From contig JANPWX010000077.1 of NCBI GenBank assembly GCA_024734555.1, positions 802,271-866,270 on the forward strand: a stretch of 64,000 bases of DNA. Reading direction: 5' to 3'. The translations under genes were made by a program, and so were the position numbers. This document shows, piece by piece, positions 1 through 13,072 of this stretch (its first letter is position 1; each line of letters starts with the position of its first letter). This DNA comes from Trochalopteron elliotii. Lineage: Eukaryota; Chordata; Aves; Passeriformes; Leiothrichidae. The notes below the pieces were generated by a model that did not search any database, was not told where the DNA came from, and saw only the letters and a list, made by a program, of their open reading frames with translations.

Positions 1-415
1 AGCCTGTTCCAGCGCTTTGCAACCTTTGCAGTGAAGATTTTTTTTCCTGATATTGAATCTAAACCTCCCCTGGTGTAACATGAGGCCATTTCCTCCTGTT
101 CTATTGTTTGTTACTTGGCAGAAGACACCAATCCACACCTTGCTACAACCTCTTTTCTCATGGTTGTAGAGAGTGATAAGGTCCCCCTGAGCCTCCTTTT
201 CTTTTTGTTTAACAACCCCAGTTACCTTGGTAGCTCCTCATAAGGCTTGTTCTCTAGTATCTTCACCAATTTCATTGCCTTTCTCTGGACACACTCCAGC
301 ACCTCAATGTCTTTCTCACAGTGAAGAGCCCAGAACTGTACTCAGCCATCACCAGTGCTGAGTACAGGGACAATCACTGCCCTGATCCTATTGGGCACTC
401 TATTCCTGCTACATG
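1..415 (-). repeat. CR1 LINE 3' fragment, truncated by window edge
   Basis: Read on the plus strand, this is the reverse complement of the 3' part of an avian CR1 element. Recognisable blocks are AGCCTGTTCCAGCGCTTT at the edge, CCATTTCCTCCTGTTCTAT near 88, AACAACCCCAGTTACCTTGG near 210, CTCCAGCACCTCAATGTC near 294 and CACCAGTGCTGAGTACAGGG near 350. These occur in the order expected for a minus-strand CR1. The match fades after about 415. The element's own 3' terminus lies outside the window to the left. It is diverged by point changes and small indels and has no coding capacity. The family call is from memory of the consensus. Confidence 0.88.
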
Positions 416-1024
416 AAAAGCTGCATTTTATACATGCTAAACAAGTGACTTCTCTTAATAATTTAATATCATATCAACTTTTTTTAAATTTACCAATAAA
501 ACGACATGATATCTCAGTGAAGAGATATCAGCAGAAAAACTCTTTGATCTACAGATAATTATTCCCATTTGTTTTTGCAACTTTCTGCAGAAAGAGTCAT
601 AGGATGGGAACAGAAAGACATTAAATTGTCCTTAGGGGAACTGGTAAAGAAAAGAAGAAACAAACAAGCAAAAACCCCAGTACAATTTCTTTTGTAAGGG
701 CATTCTCCTGCATGTTATTTTTCCAGGAGAGAAAGGAAAGAGTATCACTGCATATGAAAAGCTTTATCAAGATAACAACCCAATATCGAATTTTGGGCTT
801 TTTCCAACTTGATATTGTTGTGGGTTTGTTTGGCTTTTTCCCCAAATATGTGCAAAACCTAATAATACACTTGTGATTTAAAGATGGCAATAAAAAGAAA
901 GACTATCCAGCTTAATAGCAAAAATGTAACAAAAGTGCCAAACAGCAGTACCAGAACAACTGCTCTGTTGTAGTGACCTACAAATTAGTCCCCCCTGGTT
1001 TGAATTTATAAGTCTAAAATAGTA

Positions 1025-1104
1025 TGTATACATATATATATATATATACACACATACCATATACAGTGAGCATGTAAATATATATAAATATAAATATAAA
1101 TATA
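1025..1104. repeat. TA/CA and AAATAT simple repeats
   Basis: An uninterrupted TA run at about 1032-1049 passes into ACACACAT. About 25 bp further on, at about 1076-1103, is a hexamer-like AAATAT repeat. These are ordinary microsatellites. They also produce the TYR/ILE-rich spurious minus-strand frames that cover this area. Confidence 0.9.
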
Positions 1105-2510
1105 CAACAATAAGTAACAATTAGTAACAATTAAGAGATGCAAATATGTTGAAGGGTTACTTTCATTTAGAATAGAGCCTCTGAAGCTATTTCTACACAA
1201 TATTTACTACCTGTAAATAAAAACCTATGTAAACTATCAAAGGAACAACCTTGTAACAGAAAAGGAATGCGAATCTCAGTTAATAGAAACAAAGTAAAGC
1301 GAGAAATGCTTTGGTCAACCTTGATTCTCTTCCTGATTGCAGAAGATAATAACTAGTCCTATGAATGGGCAGGAGGAAAAGGCCAACACTGAAATTTTTT
1401 TTTTGCTGCAACTGGCTGAAAGCTAGGAAAGAAGAAAGGATAAACTGATTGTCTTTTTTTCTTCATGGTGTTTGAAGTGCTTTTTGAAAGCAAGTACTAA
1501 CTGGACTGCTGTTGTATCTTACCTAGTGGGTAAATTGAATGGTGACTGAATTATAATCCTAAAATATGATGGTTTTGAATGATTGCTAGTTTGAAAATCA
1601 GGATAGAACCCTTCATTGTCAAAAAGCAATATGGTGCCTACTTGTTTGTTTTTCCTTCTCATCTTCACATCCACTTCAGACATATTCATATTTTTCATAG
1701 TATATAGCTCTGGGTTTTACAAAGATTTGATGGCTGTGAGATGATGGAACAGTTAAACAAATGCATAGTTCCTAAAGAGGTGATCTGAGGTGCATTTCAT
1801 CTAACTTAATGTGCCTCACAGAAACTAGGAATTGGATTAATATTGCTTGTTCATGCTTGAAACACAGAAAATTGCTCAAAGGCAGATGGAGGGAAAGCAA
1901 AAGAATTCTAAAAATAAAAATCCCAGTGGAAATAAGGATTTTCACACTCCAGTTTGGTTTCTCCTAAGATTCAAGTCTCAAGACACTGAAGCAAATAATT
2001 CACATGAAAGAAATTCAAAAGTCCTGTAGTATTAAATTTTCTAGGCAAAAAACCCCAAGCAAGCACAGAAATAAGGAATCAAGAATCTTATAATTATAAA
2101 GTTTGTCTTAATTTGAAACTAATGCAATACTTGAAAATTTAAAATAAAATGGAGACATAGAAAATGACATTATAAGACCAATTACCTACATTTCAATTGG
2201 TTATTTTTCATAATTTTATGATTTAACATGTCTATGTGAAAACAATATCTATAATTTTCACAGCCGTGGTACACATGCATGTTTGTGGCATTTTTCAGTT
2301 TAACAAGCAATACTCTGTGCACACTTGAAGTGAATAAAATTTTGCAAACTTTTTTTTGTCTTCTAACTAGTGAAAAAAATAAATCCCTAGCTACTGGAGT
2401 CATACTATCAGTAGTGCTTATTCTCCTGTCCCCAGTAAATCAGGAGATCACAGTAACTATGAGCATACTGAGCAACATGTAAATGTGCTTGGTATACATT
2501 TTGCTGAAGT

Positions 2511-2573
2511 TAAATAGTATAAAATAGTGTTTAAATAGCATATAATAGTGTATAAATAGCATGAATCGTGTAT
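2511..2573. repeat. Three-copy 21-bp tandem repeat
   Basis: Three imperfect copies start at 2511, 2532 and 2553, each opening with TAAATAG and ending near GTGT or GTGTA. The period is exactly 21 bp, with a few substitutions between copies. It is a local minisatellite-like duplication with no coding sense. Confidence 0.8.
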
Positions 2574-5500
2574 ACTAAGATTATTTATTACTGAATTTTT
2601 AAATGCTATCCTGCATTAATTTTCTGACATATTTTGTTCTATCCTTTAGTCTAAGGAAGCAAATAATTTAGTTTAACATTAGGTGTCCAAAGGCTGAGTA
2701 TTTAAATCTGAAAGGGTCACCTCAGATGGCTTTACCACAAAAGCAGTACCAAAGGGTAACTTATCTAACCTTGGTTTCCTATTTTAGAGTGAACAACAAT
2801 TATCCTGTGAAAACATCTTCCACGTAATTGCTAACGAATTAGAATACAAATTTTAAAGTAATATTTAATTTCTAAATATCTTAAGACCGATCAACCTATG
2901 CCTTTTGATACTAGCAATAGGATGTCAGCAGTTTTTCTGAAAGGTATGTATACTGTGAAGTAAAGTATCTGCTCTCAAATCTAAAAGAAAACAAATTTCT
3001 ACACCTGTTCTCAGAGCTTTGCCTTTCACATTTATGGTTGGTATATAGTGAGAAAGACATACACGTATATAGTGAGGAAAACATATTTAGCCTCACTCAT
3101 TGTTAGAAACCACAATCTGCAGATTCTGAAATTTCACCAGGTACTTTCAAGGGGGAGTAAGCACAGGACATACTAAGCACAACCAATTTGAGGTACAGTA
3201 GTATATTGTTAGTCTAAATAGGTAAACAGCAGATGAGCCAGTGATGTAGCTTTTTCCTTTTGTAACATTTTCCCTGTTCCTATCAAATACTTACCATTGT
3301 GTTCAGGCATGAGATAATAGAGGAATTTCTACCTTTTACCTTCTCATGAAACAAAGTCAAAGGTATTTTGCATAGACAAAAAGATCACAAAGGATGAGAA
3401 TGTATAATTTATTAAAAAAAAAAATTAAGAAAAATGGAAAGGGCATAAAAACCTAATCTTTGAGACAATTGATAAGACATAACAGTCTTGTTACATTTTA
3501 ATTGGGGAAAAATGATGCAAAGGAAAACTACATAAATCATAACATTCTAAACTTTGATTACCTAGAGAGAAGAATGACTTAGGAATAATCTTATTTTAAC
3601 AGCTAAATATCACTGTGGACATTAGTTTGTATGTTTCCTATTATTTGCCACCAAAGGGGAATTATTTGGGTCAGACATAAAAAAGACTTGGATGTTTAAA
3701 TCAGAAAGACTAAAATAAATTTGCCTTCTTCAACATCTTAAAACTAGGCCTACAAATTAATAGTATCCAGGGGCAGCCCTTCCCTTGGGAATAGCAAGAT
3801 CTGTTCCCAGTAGAATTTAACGTCCTTTGATTTAAGCAATGCACCCCCCAGTATCTTTCTGTGACTTGTTTTCCTCTCACAATAAGTATGAACAGCATGT
3901 GTGGTATCACCAAGCCCAGCTCCAAAACAAACTAGGGTGGGAAATGTTTAACTCTTGTAGAATGAGATAAAATAAGCAGCTGCATTGAAGACCTCAGGAG
4001 AAGCAGCAAGTACAATTTGGGTGTGTAAATTTCTTAACCATAACCGTCTGTTTGACAACCTCTACAAAGTTTTAAATTCCGACTCAGATTGCAGGTATTT
4101 AAAAAATGGCATGTTTGTAAAGTCAGAAGAACTTGCACTGTACATGTGATCATTACCTTGCTAGCATGAGGGTGAATTAAGAAAATACTCTCACATATTT
4201 CTTTTTCTTGTGTGTATGAGTATAGAAGGCAGGAAAAAGGGCAATTCAAATAATATTTGACTAGTAATTTCAGAACAACTCTATCACTGATGACATTCTA
4301 AAATCAGGGTGAAAAGGAATAAAAACCCATATTAAATTTTACACTCTGTTTTTGTAACTCCAGATTTTGGAAGATTGAAGATAATTTGAGGATAACTTTC
4401 TGTAAAAGAGTGCTAAAATTATAAATATTTTAAACATTTTTAAATCAGTAGTTATTTATATCAATGATAAAACCTTTTCTGAGGGTATCATGGACTTATT
4501 TCTTCACTGCTCTAGTAAGAACTTAACATAGACTTTCAAAATTTGTCTTTTTAAGCTTTCAACCCAGTGAAGTCTAATTCTGGCTCTGTCATTGGCTGGT
4601 TTTGTTCTTCAGTACTGTGCACAGCTCTACTGAACTTGTACCCCATTTGTGAAGTCTTTTTCCTCTTTGGATTCTCTGATTTCTAAGAAGACATGAGCTC
4701 ATTCTGAAGCTTTTCACTTGATCAGTCATTTTATGTGCACTCTTTCTTCTCATTTTTAACTTCTTCCTCTTTTTTACAAAGACTGCAACTACAGAGCCTT
4801 GCTTTAGTCAACCTTGCTAATGGGTACTACAGATAACAGCGGGCAGATTGCATGCAGGATGATGGCATCAGCCTTATCTCTTTAGGAAAATGGGATGAAA
4901 GTAGTTATTTTCATCCTCTATAGAATATCTCCCAATAGATAGAGGACTGTTTAAACTCCAACATTTGCATGCACCCTGATTTGCCCTGTTTTGGTTTTAT
5001 AATAATCCAGGTTTAAAACAAAAAATAAAAAAGAAAAAGCACCAAACCAAATAAGTAGAAATTTCAGATGGCTCTCATTTTGGGTCCTGATATGTATTCT
5101 GGTTATTTCTGCTACTGTCCCTTAAAGTTAGCTCACGTGCATATATATATAATATATATCTCCATGTCCTTTAGTCAGATTTCAGAAACATGGCAAATTA
5201 AAATGCAGAATCGATCTGAACATCCATCTTAAGAGATTTCAGCTGAAATTCTCTGAGACCTGAATTCCTTTTATTTGCCTACCTTTTTAAGCCTTGAAAT
5301 GCTATCTATGACAGCATGGATAACAGAGATTTCATTTTAGGAATTGTCTTCCAATTCAAAAAAAATGATAGACTTTAAATTCTATAAGCAATGAATTTAC
5401 AAGGCATACCAGGTCAATCAATTTTCTGAAAATTGATGGCAAAACCCCTTATAATTTCACATGAAAAGTGCATGTAGAAAATACTGTAAGAAAAAACAAC

Positions 5501-6904
5501 AGAAATATTGTGAAGAAAAAAAAAAAGAGATTTTTTTTATTTTAAATCCTTCCAATATGTTAATAACACAGGATACTGGAAACTATATGTAGCATGAGAG
5601 AAGGCATTTTTTCCAATTAAATTTGCATATCCTTGTGAACAGCATGACAGATGTCTGTTCAACAATTTTTCTTTCAAATTTCATGTGGAAGAAAGCAAAA
5701 ATTTGCCAAGCTTTAAGATGGTTTTGCTTAAGTTGGCCTTTTGTTGTCTTAAAGCAAGATAGCATTTTGTGACATTGAGGGCAGCACAGGCCACAGGGTA
5801 GTTTTACCAGAGAGAGGTTTTTAGATCTTGTTTAAGAGATGTTTTTAAAATGTCAGCAAAGAGAAGACAAACACCTACTATTTTCTAAGCCTATGTCTAC
5901 TGGTCTTCCAACATACAGTACTGCAAAAAAATGTACAATTTTCTTACTTTAGTGAAGAGGCTGCTGAACAATGCTTATCTTAGTTTAAATGGTCAGTTTA
6001 ATATTTGCTTTTCTTCAGTTTGGAAGCAAAACAGAGACATGGAAAGAAACCCTTTCATTTCCATATCAAGGAAGCATCCTTTTTTCCTGAGGCATACTGT
6101 AGTCCTGTGTAAGTTCATGTGAGGGATGGGTACTGCTTTTAGAACATTGCATTCTGTAGTCATGGAGGAAGGTGCAGGATCAAATAACAAGTGAAGAATC
6201 TTAATAATTCTCCTGGTCCAAATGAGAACTGAGGCTTGTATCTGTCTCTTTGAAGTATAAGATGCCAGTCACTTTACTTTGGCAAAGCACCATATCCTGT
6301 TTTATCTCTAAGATCTTGTTCACAAAATGCAGCTGATTCCACAATCAAAGATTAAGTTAGCCATTCTGTCATTGATATGACTATGCTTTAAATGAACAAA
6401 ACAAGAGAGCAGAAGAGAAGTAATCTGCATGAGCTTTAAAGTGTTTGCTTTTTCAGCTGCATTTCTATTTTTATTTGATAAATATATGGCTATGTATGTT
6501 TATGGACCTTCCTGAGTCATGTTTTTAAAAAGATTTGCACTTTTTATATTCAAAAATCAGTGACATTTGAACAATTCTGAATGTACCTGAATTATGCTGA
6601 ATGGATGATGGGATGCTTCCACTCTGCAGAGGTACCAAGTACCAATGCTTATAACTGTTGGATATTTACAGGTGAGGTGGTCTCATTGCAAAATGCATGG
6701 GTAACTTCCACTCTCCTCCAGCAGTATAAAATCTATCATTGCATAATGTTTTCCTCAAACAATCCCAAGGCTACTTCATTTGTGTTGTCAATATTTTAAA
6801 TCAGGGATCTTCTCTGAAGTCATGCATCCCATGACTTCTTTTCTATTGCCTTAATCTTCTCAAGCTATGCAATAAATAAAATTTTCCTCTTCTCCAGACA
6901 CCCT

Positions 6905-6950
6905 ATACATATATCTATATCATCTATATCTATATCTATATATATATATA
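6905..6950. repeat. TATATC/TA microsatellite
   Basis: A run of ATATCTAT-type units merges into a pure TA run ending near 6951. It encodes the ILE/ASP repeat seen in a spurious minus-strand frame. Confidence 0.9.
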
Positions 6951-8723
6951 ATCTTAGGCTCCTGTGCTGTCTGCATGAAATTGACCTACTTTTTAAATAT
7001 ATTTTGGATAAAACCCACAATAAACAAATAAACACCTCAGTAGATTTTAACTTGAAATAATTTATTATAATACAGTATATTTTTTGATTTCTCTCAGAAG
7101 TGTTGGAAAATATTGGTAAGAATTGCAATTGCTACCATAAGAAACACAACTGAACAGTATATGAGTAATTGAAACTGAGATTACTAAGCAGCATTATAAG
7201 TGTCTGTTTCTGACTCTTAAATATTAGTTCTACATATATGAGTAAGTTTGATTTTTGTAAGTAAGCTTTGTGGGTTTTTTTCCTGCCCCCTATAACAATG
7301 TCTATTCACAATATATTGAGGGTTAAGATTCTGTGACTCCTAATTATATGAACTACAAAAACAACATTAAAAAAAATCGACTGTCTTTTTTTGAATTTGG
7401 AGAAAACATTCATTAATAAAATAAGACTGTAAAATACAAGTTAACCTGCTTATTTAAGGGAATTATTGGCACAGTGTCACAGTCCCTCCTGGTTGCCTCT
7501 GAGGAAAGTTGCACACCCAATTTTATTATTTTATTTTGTTCCTGGAATGTGTTCTTGCAGTGCCATTCAATATGAAAATAGAAGTCACCTCTTTATTAAT
7601 TTCTTCTCTGACTCCTGGACTATTTAGAATACAAATTATGCAAAATAACATCATGGTAATTAATGAAAAAAGTGTCTGCTTGGGGGAAACAAAAACATGT
7701 ACCTGCACATCCTTTTGTTTGCAGTGTTCCTATTTCCACAGGGAAATTATAACAGCTAAATCACAGCACATAAGGATAAATGAATCTATGAAATATGTTC
7801 ACAATGCTGCTTTTCACACGCTTTTAAGTGATGTGAAAAGTGGTACAAGGCCATTTGAAGGCAACATGGGAACAATTTTGCATAAATGATACATGTTCCT
7901 TAAAATATTTGTGTCACACAGTCCTGTCTTGACAAGATATTGTTCAATCTCCATGTTTATGAAACAATCCCTACAGAAGAAAACAAGAAGGATTACATTT
8001 GAAGGGCTTCCCTTTTTGATGTGATTGATTTATCTTATTTACAAGAGAGAAAAAATAAACATACAAAGTCTGAAGGCTGAGATTTTTGTGCTTGGGTGTC
8101 TAAGAGACGAAGAAAACCAAAAGTGCTGAAAATGTTTTGCATTTACCTAGTAAATCTTTTTGTGGAACTGCATAGAGGTGATAAATTTATCTTTTAAAAT
8201 ACTGGTCTTTTAAAGCAGTATTTATACAGCAAGTGACACCATTTTCAGTGGGCTTTTGGGATTGTGGTTTTTTCCCCTCACAATGTATTAACCTCTTATG
8301 CAGATATGAAACATTTAGACACTCATTTAGCACAAAAAGGAGTGGTTTATAAAAATGGTTCTCAGGAGTGTTCAAATTTTTTACTTCAGCAAGATTGCTT
8401 TTTCCACAGAGCACGAACATCATACATCCCCTTGTATTATTTCTAGCTTTAGGAGTCTATATGGTAAACATCTATGTTTTGAGTTAAATCTCTTACTTAT
8501 CTTCTTATAGAGAAGGAAAATAATTTTTTCTTAATCATGATATTCATCAAGTGCAAAATGGAGGCAAATAATGTAATATGAGAGAAAAAGAGCACTACTG
8601 GAGCGTTTCTTCACGTTCTCAGGAAATTGCAGCACTAAATTATGTCCATCATCAAAAGCTTTTAATAACACGTTAAAAATTAATTCAGAGAAAGCAGGGA
8701 TATAATATATACTGGACCTATAT

Positions 8724-9360
8724 TGCAGTGGTTGCGGTGTCTCGAGAGTCTTGTCCCGCTTTGCGTGGCTAGCTCTGACACTGGCCGCAGTCAAGGTATG
8801 GTCCAGTATCCAGGGATACCGTCCCGATCCTGTGAGGCCTTTGCCGCAGAGGCAGCATGAGCGATGATGAGGAATGAAGGAAGGACTCCGATCGGATCGG
8901 TGAACACCAGCTGGGGTTTATTGATGTCCACGCGGAACCACCTCACCCCCACAGAGTCTGCCCAACAGAGCACAGATCATCTCTGTGCAGCACCTTAAAT
9001 GCAGGGGAGGAACAAGGGGAAAGGTACAGTGTGAGACCAATAGGAATAAATCTGGGGGTGGCTCTGTACATGAAGGACAGTGGAACAAATCAGGGAGGCA
9101 AGGGAGGGAACTACAAGGATCCTGCCCAATCACTCGACCCTTTCCCTGGAACTTTTCAGACATAGGGAGAGGCCCCAAAGTGACTGACAGGACCCAGGGG
9201 TTCATAACATAATGATTGACAAATAACAGTAACCGGGGTAGACCACAAAGGGTTAAAGATGGGGGTACAAGGAACAAGTCATTATAACTTATACAAACAG
9301 CATGAAAGCATGGAACAAATGCATGCATGGAACTGATAGAACTAAAAACACATCACTGCA
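8724..9360 (-). mobile_element. Probable solo LTR of an endogenous retrovirus (distinct family)
   Basis: This is an approximately 637-bp block of much higher GC content than its flanks, with abrupt edges. On the minus strand it runs TGCAGTGATG... to ...CCACTGCA. It carries AATAAA at 8917-8922 (minus sense) in a position suiting the end of R, followed by a GC-rich U5-like part on the left. Flanking bases read CCTAT before (8717-8721) and TCTAT after (9361-9365), so a target duplication is only approximate and the ends may be off by a few bases. There are no gag, pol or env remnants on either side, which fits a solo LTR left by recombination. It does not resemble the three LTRs at 22.6, 23.2 and 51.3 kb, so it is a different family. 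The short frames across it, such as 8918-9328 minus, are not genes. Confidence 0.7.
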
Positions 9361-10422
9361 TCTATTACTGATTGTTGGAACATTCTGTATAAAACTGAAG
9401 TTTATTGACAAATTCTAACCTCACTCAATAATGTGAGACTCTGGAATGGACTCCAAAGTTTTTACTTCGTGTGAACACACTCCTCAGTATAAACTCTGTG
9501 ACTAGCTCTGGGAACAAACACTTGAGCTCAGGACTTTACTTTTAACTTTAAGACTAAATGGTCAAACCACAGAGCCAGTGACTTTCTGCTTTCCTTTAAA
9601 TAATTCATTTTCATTCTTCTTGTACTTAGTTTTTAATTATTACCTGGTCTAGGTCACCATCATGCTGGACTTGTGAATGGTGTTCAAGAGGAACTAAATT
9701 CTTATCAATTGTGTAGGGAATGAAACTTGGCTGGTATCGCAAATTCTAGTCAGTTTAATGTTGACCATAGTCAACAAGGACAAAACGTGCAAAAACTTCT
9801 TTTCTGACTGAAAAGACATTACTTATGGCGCTTCTTTTTCACACCTGGAAAATAAAGAGAATGGTGTCTTTTACTGGTGTTGGTAAGAAAAAATATATTA
9901 AGAAATGTAATAGGCTGAATAAGAGGTTTTATCTCCTATCTAGTGAGGTTTGGAGGCTTTGGCATGGGGTTTTGTTGGATGGTTGATCAAAAAACCATTT
10001 GGTTATCCAGACTTTGATTAGTGTATACAAAGACAGACGTCTGGAATTTTAAACTGCATACTTTTAATTATCTATGCTGTGAGCCCAAATAAACACTGAG
10101 TCCTGAATAAACATTTAAAAGAAAAATAATGTTCCATTGTCTTGGTATTTTTCAGTAGACTCTCTGAATGTGTTATCAAGGTACATTTTTTGAAATGAAT
10201 GTAAAAATTTTGCTTTTCCTATAAATCAGTTGCAAAATAGGTGTAGTTCTTAGCGTCAGTAAATCAAGAGAGAAATTTTAAATTTTAAGATCTATTTTCA
10301 AGGTTTCAGTTTCAATTAAGCCATTTGGAGAAGCTAGCTCCTTATTATTGTTTCATTGAAACAGCACACCTGCAATCACACATCCTCATTTTAGGTGTTC
10401 ATGTGACCATCTGTATAGGCTT

Positions 10423-10476
10423 ATTAATTATCAGTATTAATTATCTATTAATACTAGCCTATTAATTATCAGTATT
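10423..10476. repeat. 38-bp direct duplication with internal hairpin
   Basis: ATTAATTATCAGTATT occurs at 10423-10438 and again at 10461-10476, a period of 38 bp. Inside the unit, AGTATTAAT at 10433-10441 is a perfect inverted repeat of ATTAATACT at 10447-10455 with a 5-base loop. The hairpin is pure AT-type and weak. No function is evident. Confidence 0.75.
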
Positions 10477-10723
10477 TTTCCCTATTATACCGTTGCCTTA
10501 ACTAACACAAAAGATGTTGGATTTCCCTCATAAGCAACTTTTCGGTATTTATGTTTTGTTTCCTTTGCTTAGCCTGTATTGTTCTACCTCTGCTCTGAGC
10601 AGCCAAATACTCATGCTCTCACAGGACTCATGTGGTGCCCATCACTATATCTATGCTTTTGAAAGGGTTAAGAATATTGATAACCTCACATGCCTAACAG
10701 ACCGTCCTGAGTAGTTTTATAGA

Positions 10724-10754
10724 GAAAGTGAAATGTTTTACTGAGAAAGTGAAA
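10724..10754 (+). promoter_or_regulatory. Two ISRE/IRF-like GAAAGTGAAA boxes, 21 bp apart
   Basis: GAAAGTGAAA, which fits the GAAANNGAAA core bound by interferon regulatory factors, occurs at 10724-10733 and again at 10745-10754. The surrounding bases are partly duplicated too, since GAGTAG(T)TT recurs on both sides. Because this is a short tandem duplication in AT-rich DNA with no gene nearby, a chance origin is quite possible. The match to the consensus is seen; any function is inference. Confidence 0.2.
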
Positions 10755-12989
10755 TGAGTAGTTTCACGAAAGAATGTATAGGCAGATAGTCATAGTAATT
10801 TTGTTTCATGTAGGGTTTTGGCATTGAACTTCTCCCCATACTTTCCTCTTTTTAATTTCGTTGCCTTCATAAATCAAAACCATAAATAGTTGAATGCTCT
10901 GTGGAAAATTATATATCCACCATCTCATTTACACCAAGAAACCAACGTCTCAATTGCTCTTCAGTCCACATACTAATGGGAAGCTATGAACATTGCAGAC
11001 AGGATTTCAGTGATTCAATGAGGTGGCCTACCAAGGTACCTTCAATATTCTCTGTTCTGTTCTTCTCATGAGTGTAAGATATATCTTTTTCAAAAGACTT
11101 CCCTGGGAACTATGCACAATCTTTAATATAAAATTAATATTGGAATCAGGTTACCATAAAAATGGGGATGTAAAATTATTTAAGTATATGTTACATATTT
11201 TGAATATAAGTAGACTCTACAAATGCACTGTTCTGGCACATAATGATACATGAAGAGTGTTTTCTTTCAGTTGCACATCATTTAGGAAGAATTCTTTAGT
11301 TTTATCTATATATATCTGTAAGATTAACTCAATACCAACAGTGGCAGCATTTCTGGAAGAATGAACAACTTATATGGTGTCAGAAGGTCTTCATTACTTT
11401 ATTGAAATGATCAGATGGTGTGTAGAGGGATACTAATCAACATTTTTCCAAATATAGGTAATATAGATGTTTCTGAAAAAGAATCCTCAAAAAATTCTCA
11501 GAAGCTTCTTACTTTCTCTGAAGACATAATGTCCTTCTTTCAAAGTCAATTTGCAAGCAGTCAGGACATATGTATGACTCACTTGCCAAATTTCACTTTT
11601 AAAAATCAAAACCCCTTAGTGCTAAGCAGCAAAAGTGTTAAAAATCAGCATATTTCTTACAGATTTAAAATAGAACTAACTTATGCAAGCAATTTCAGGA
11701 AAGCAAAATGCCTAATGAAATTCCTGCAAGGACATTGACTGAAAAAAGAATTAGATATTGAAACATCAGTCTTGGTTTACTGGAGTTTGGTTCAGACATT
11801 GCTGTTTTAATTCTTGTTCTTTATTGGTAAAAATGCAGAACTGTATTGTCATGTTATCTTTAACTAAAAATAATTTTTTATCAGTTTAACAGAATAAAAA
11901 TGTATGGCAATGCAGAAAAAAAGAATTTATCTGTCACTGTATTCAGGAACAAACTATTTAATTATTTCAAGAGGAAAACCTTGGAACGTGAAGGTATCTT
12001 ATAACAGTTGTATAAACATAGTTTCATCTTCTGACTAGGCAGTAAATTCTGATTAGTGAGCATAAGCTACCTGATGAATGACAAATAATAGTAAAATATG
12101 TTTTATTGTCCATTGGGTCCAAAATCTTGAACTGTGTCCATTCCTTGGATATATGTGGTACAGCTGCATTTAATGATCCAGAATCTATCTTAAGTCTTAG
12201 TTGCCTTGAAAGGGAAGAATGTCATATTACAGTCCCATAAAAATTCTTACAAAAAGGAAAACTAAGCAATATCACTTCCCTAATATTATTCTACACAGTT
12301 CAGGTTTTTGGTTGGTAAGTGGTTTATGTTCACCTATTCATATCCCTCTAGAAAGAGAAAGACTGCTTAGAAACACTGATTAGAGAATAGCAGCTGAGAA
12401 TAGGGGTAGAGATCAAGACTATTTGTGATAACATTTCTAATAATGGACAGAAATGGGATAAAAATTATACTAGGATTTATGCTTTATACTTTGTTTAAAG
12501 CTGAGTAGGTAAAACGAAGGGTTGCTGAATGTGTCTCACATATGTACTGATAGCTCCTATTACACATGTAATGAGGGCGCTAAGGCCTTTTTCTATGACA
12601 ACTGGAAACAAAATGTAAAGTAACTGTAAAAAAGCCACGTGAATAATAATAATACAATAGGCAAGGGCCTGTAACAAATCACATATCTGCTTCAATATGG
12701 TTTGCTTTGAATGGCATTACCTTCACACTTTCAGTACATGACTACTACCTAGTCCTGATGATTTACTACTTACTCAACAATATGTCCATTCCACCAGACT
12801 TACCATGCAAACTACCTTCATAGTAGGAATTTGTTTGTCTCATAATACATATTCTTTTCAAAACTTATTTGAAAGTCTTCACAGTTCCACTGACATCTTT
12901 CTGGCAATACTTTTTTGTAACGTTTTAAAGGAAGTACAGGAAATTTCTTCCATTTGCACTTTGAGTTCCTAGAATTATTTTTGTTTCCC

Positions 12990-13072
12990 AGAATATAATA
13001 AAGATATAATATACAGTATTGTGTATATGTATAATATGTATTTTATATATATTATATAATAAAGATATATCA
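12990..13072. repeat. AT-rich simple sequence
   Basis: A TATAATA/ATATAT-rich low-complexity patch with AATAAAGATATA occurring twice, near 13005 and 13058. No other feature is apparent. Confidence 0.75.

Larger units (their letters stand above)
416..8723. other. AT-rich noncoding stretch
   Basis: No gene is supported here. Open frames are short, compositionally random and match no family I recognise. The longest is 126 codons at 7509-7889 on the plus strand. It begins with a hydrophobic stretch but has no further domain-like pattern. The stretch holds simple TA-type repeats, including a short one at 5141-5160, and a small 21-bp tandem repeat listed separately. No promoter, RNA gene or mobile element could be recognised. 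Confidence 0.7.

Noticed and set aside
7509..7889. 126-codon plus-strand frame with a hydrophobic N-terminus
   Set aside because: No domain pattern, AT-driven composition, an overlapping minus-strand frame and no promoter or splice context. Frames this long arise by chance in 64 kb.
8918..9328. 136-codon minus-strand frame
   Set aside because: Lies wholly within the LTR-like element and has no retroviral protein similarity.
11415..11738. 107-codon plus-strand frame
   Set aside because: No recognisable motif and no flanking gene signals.
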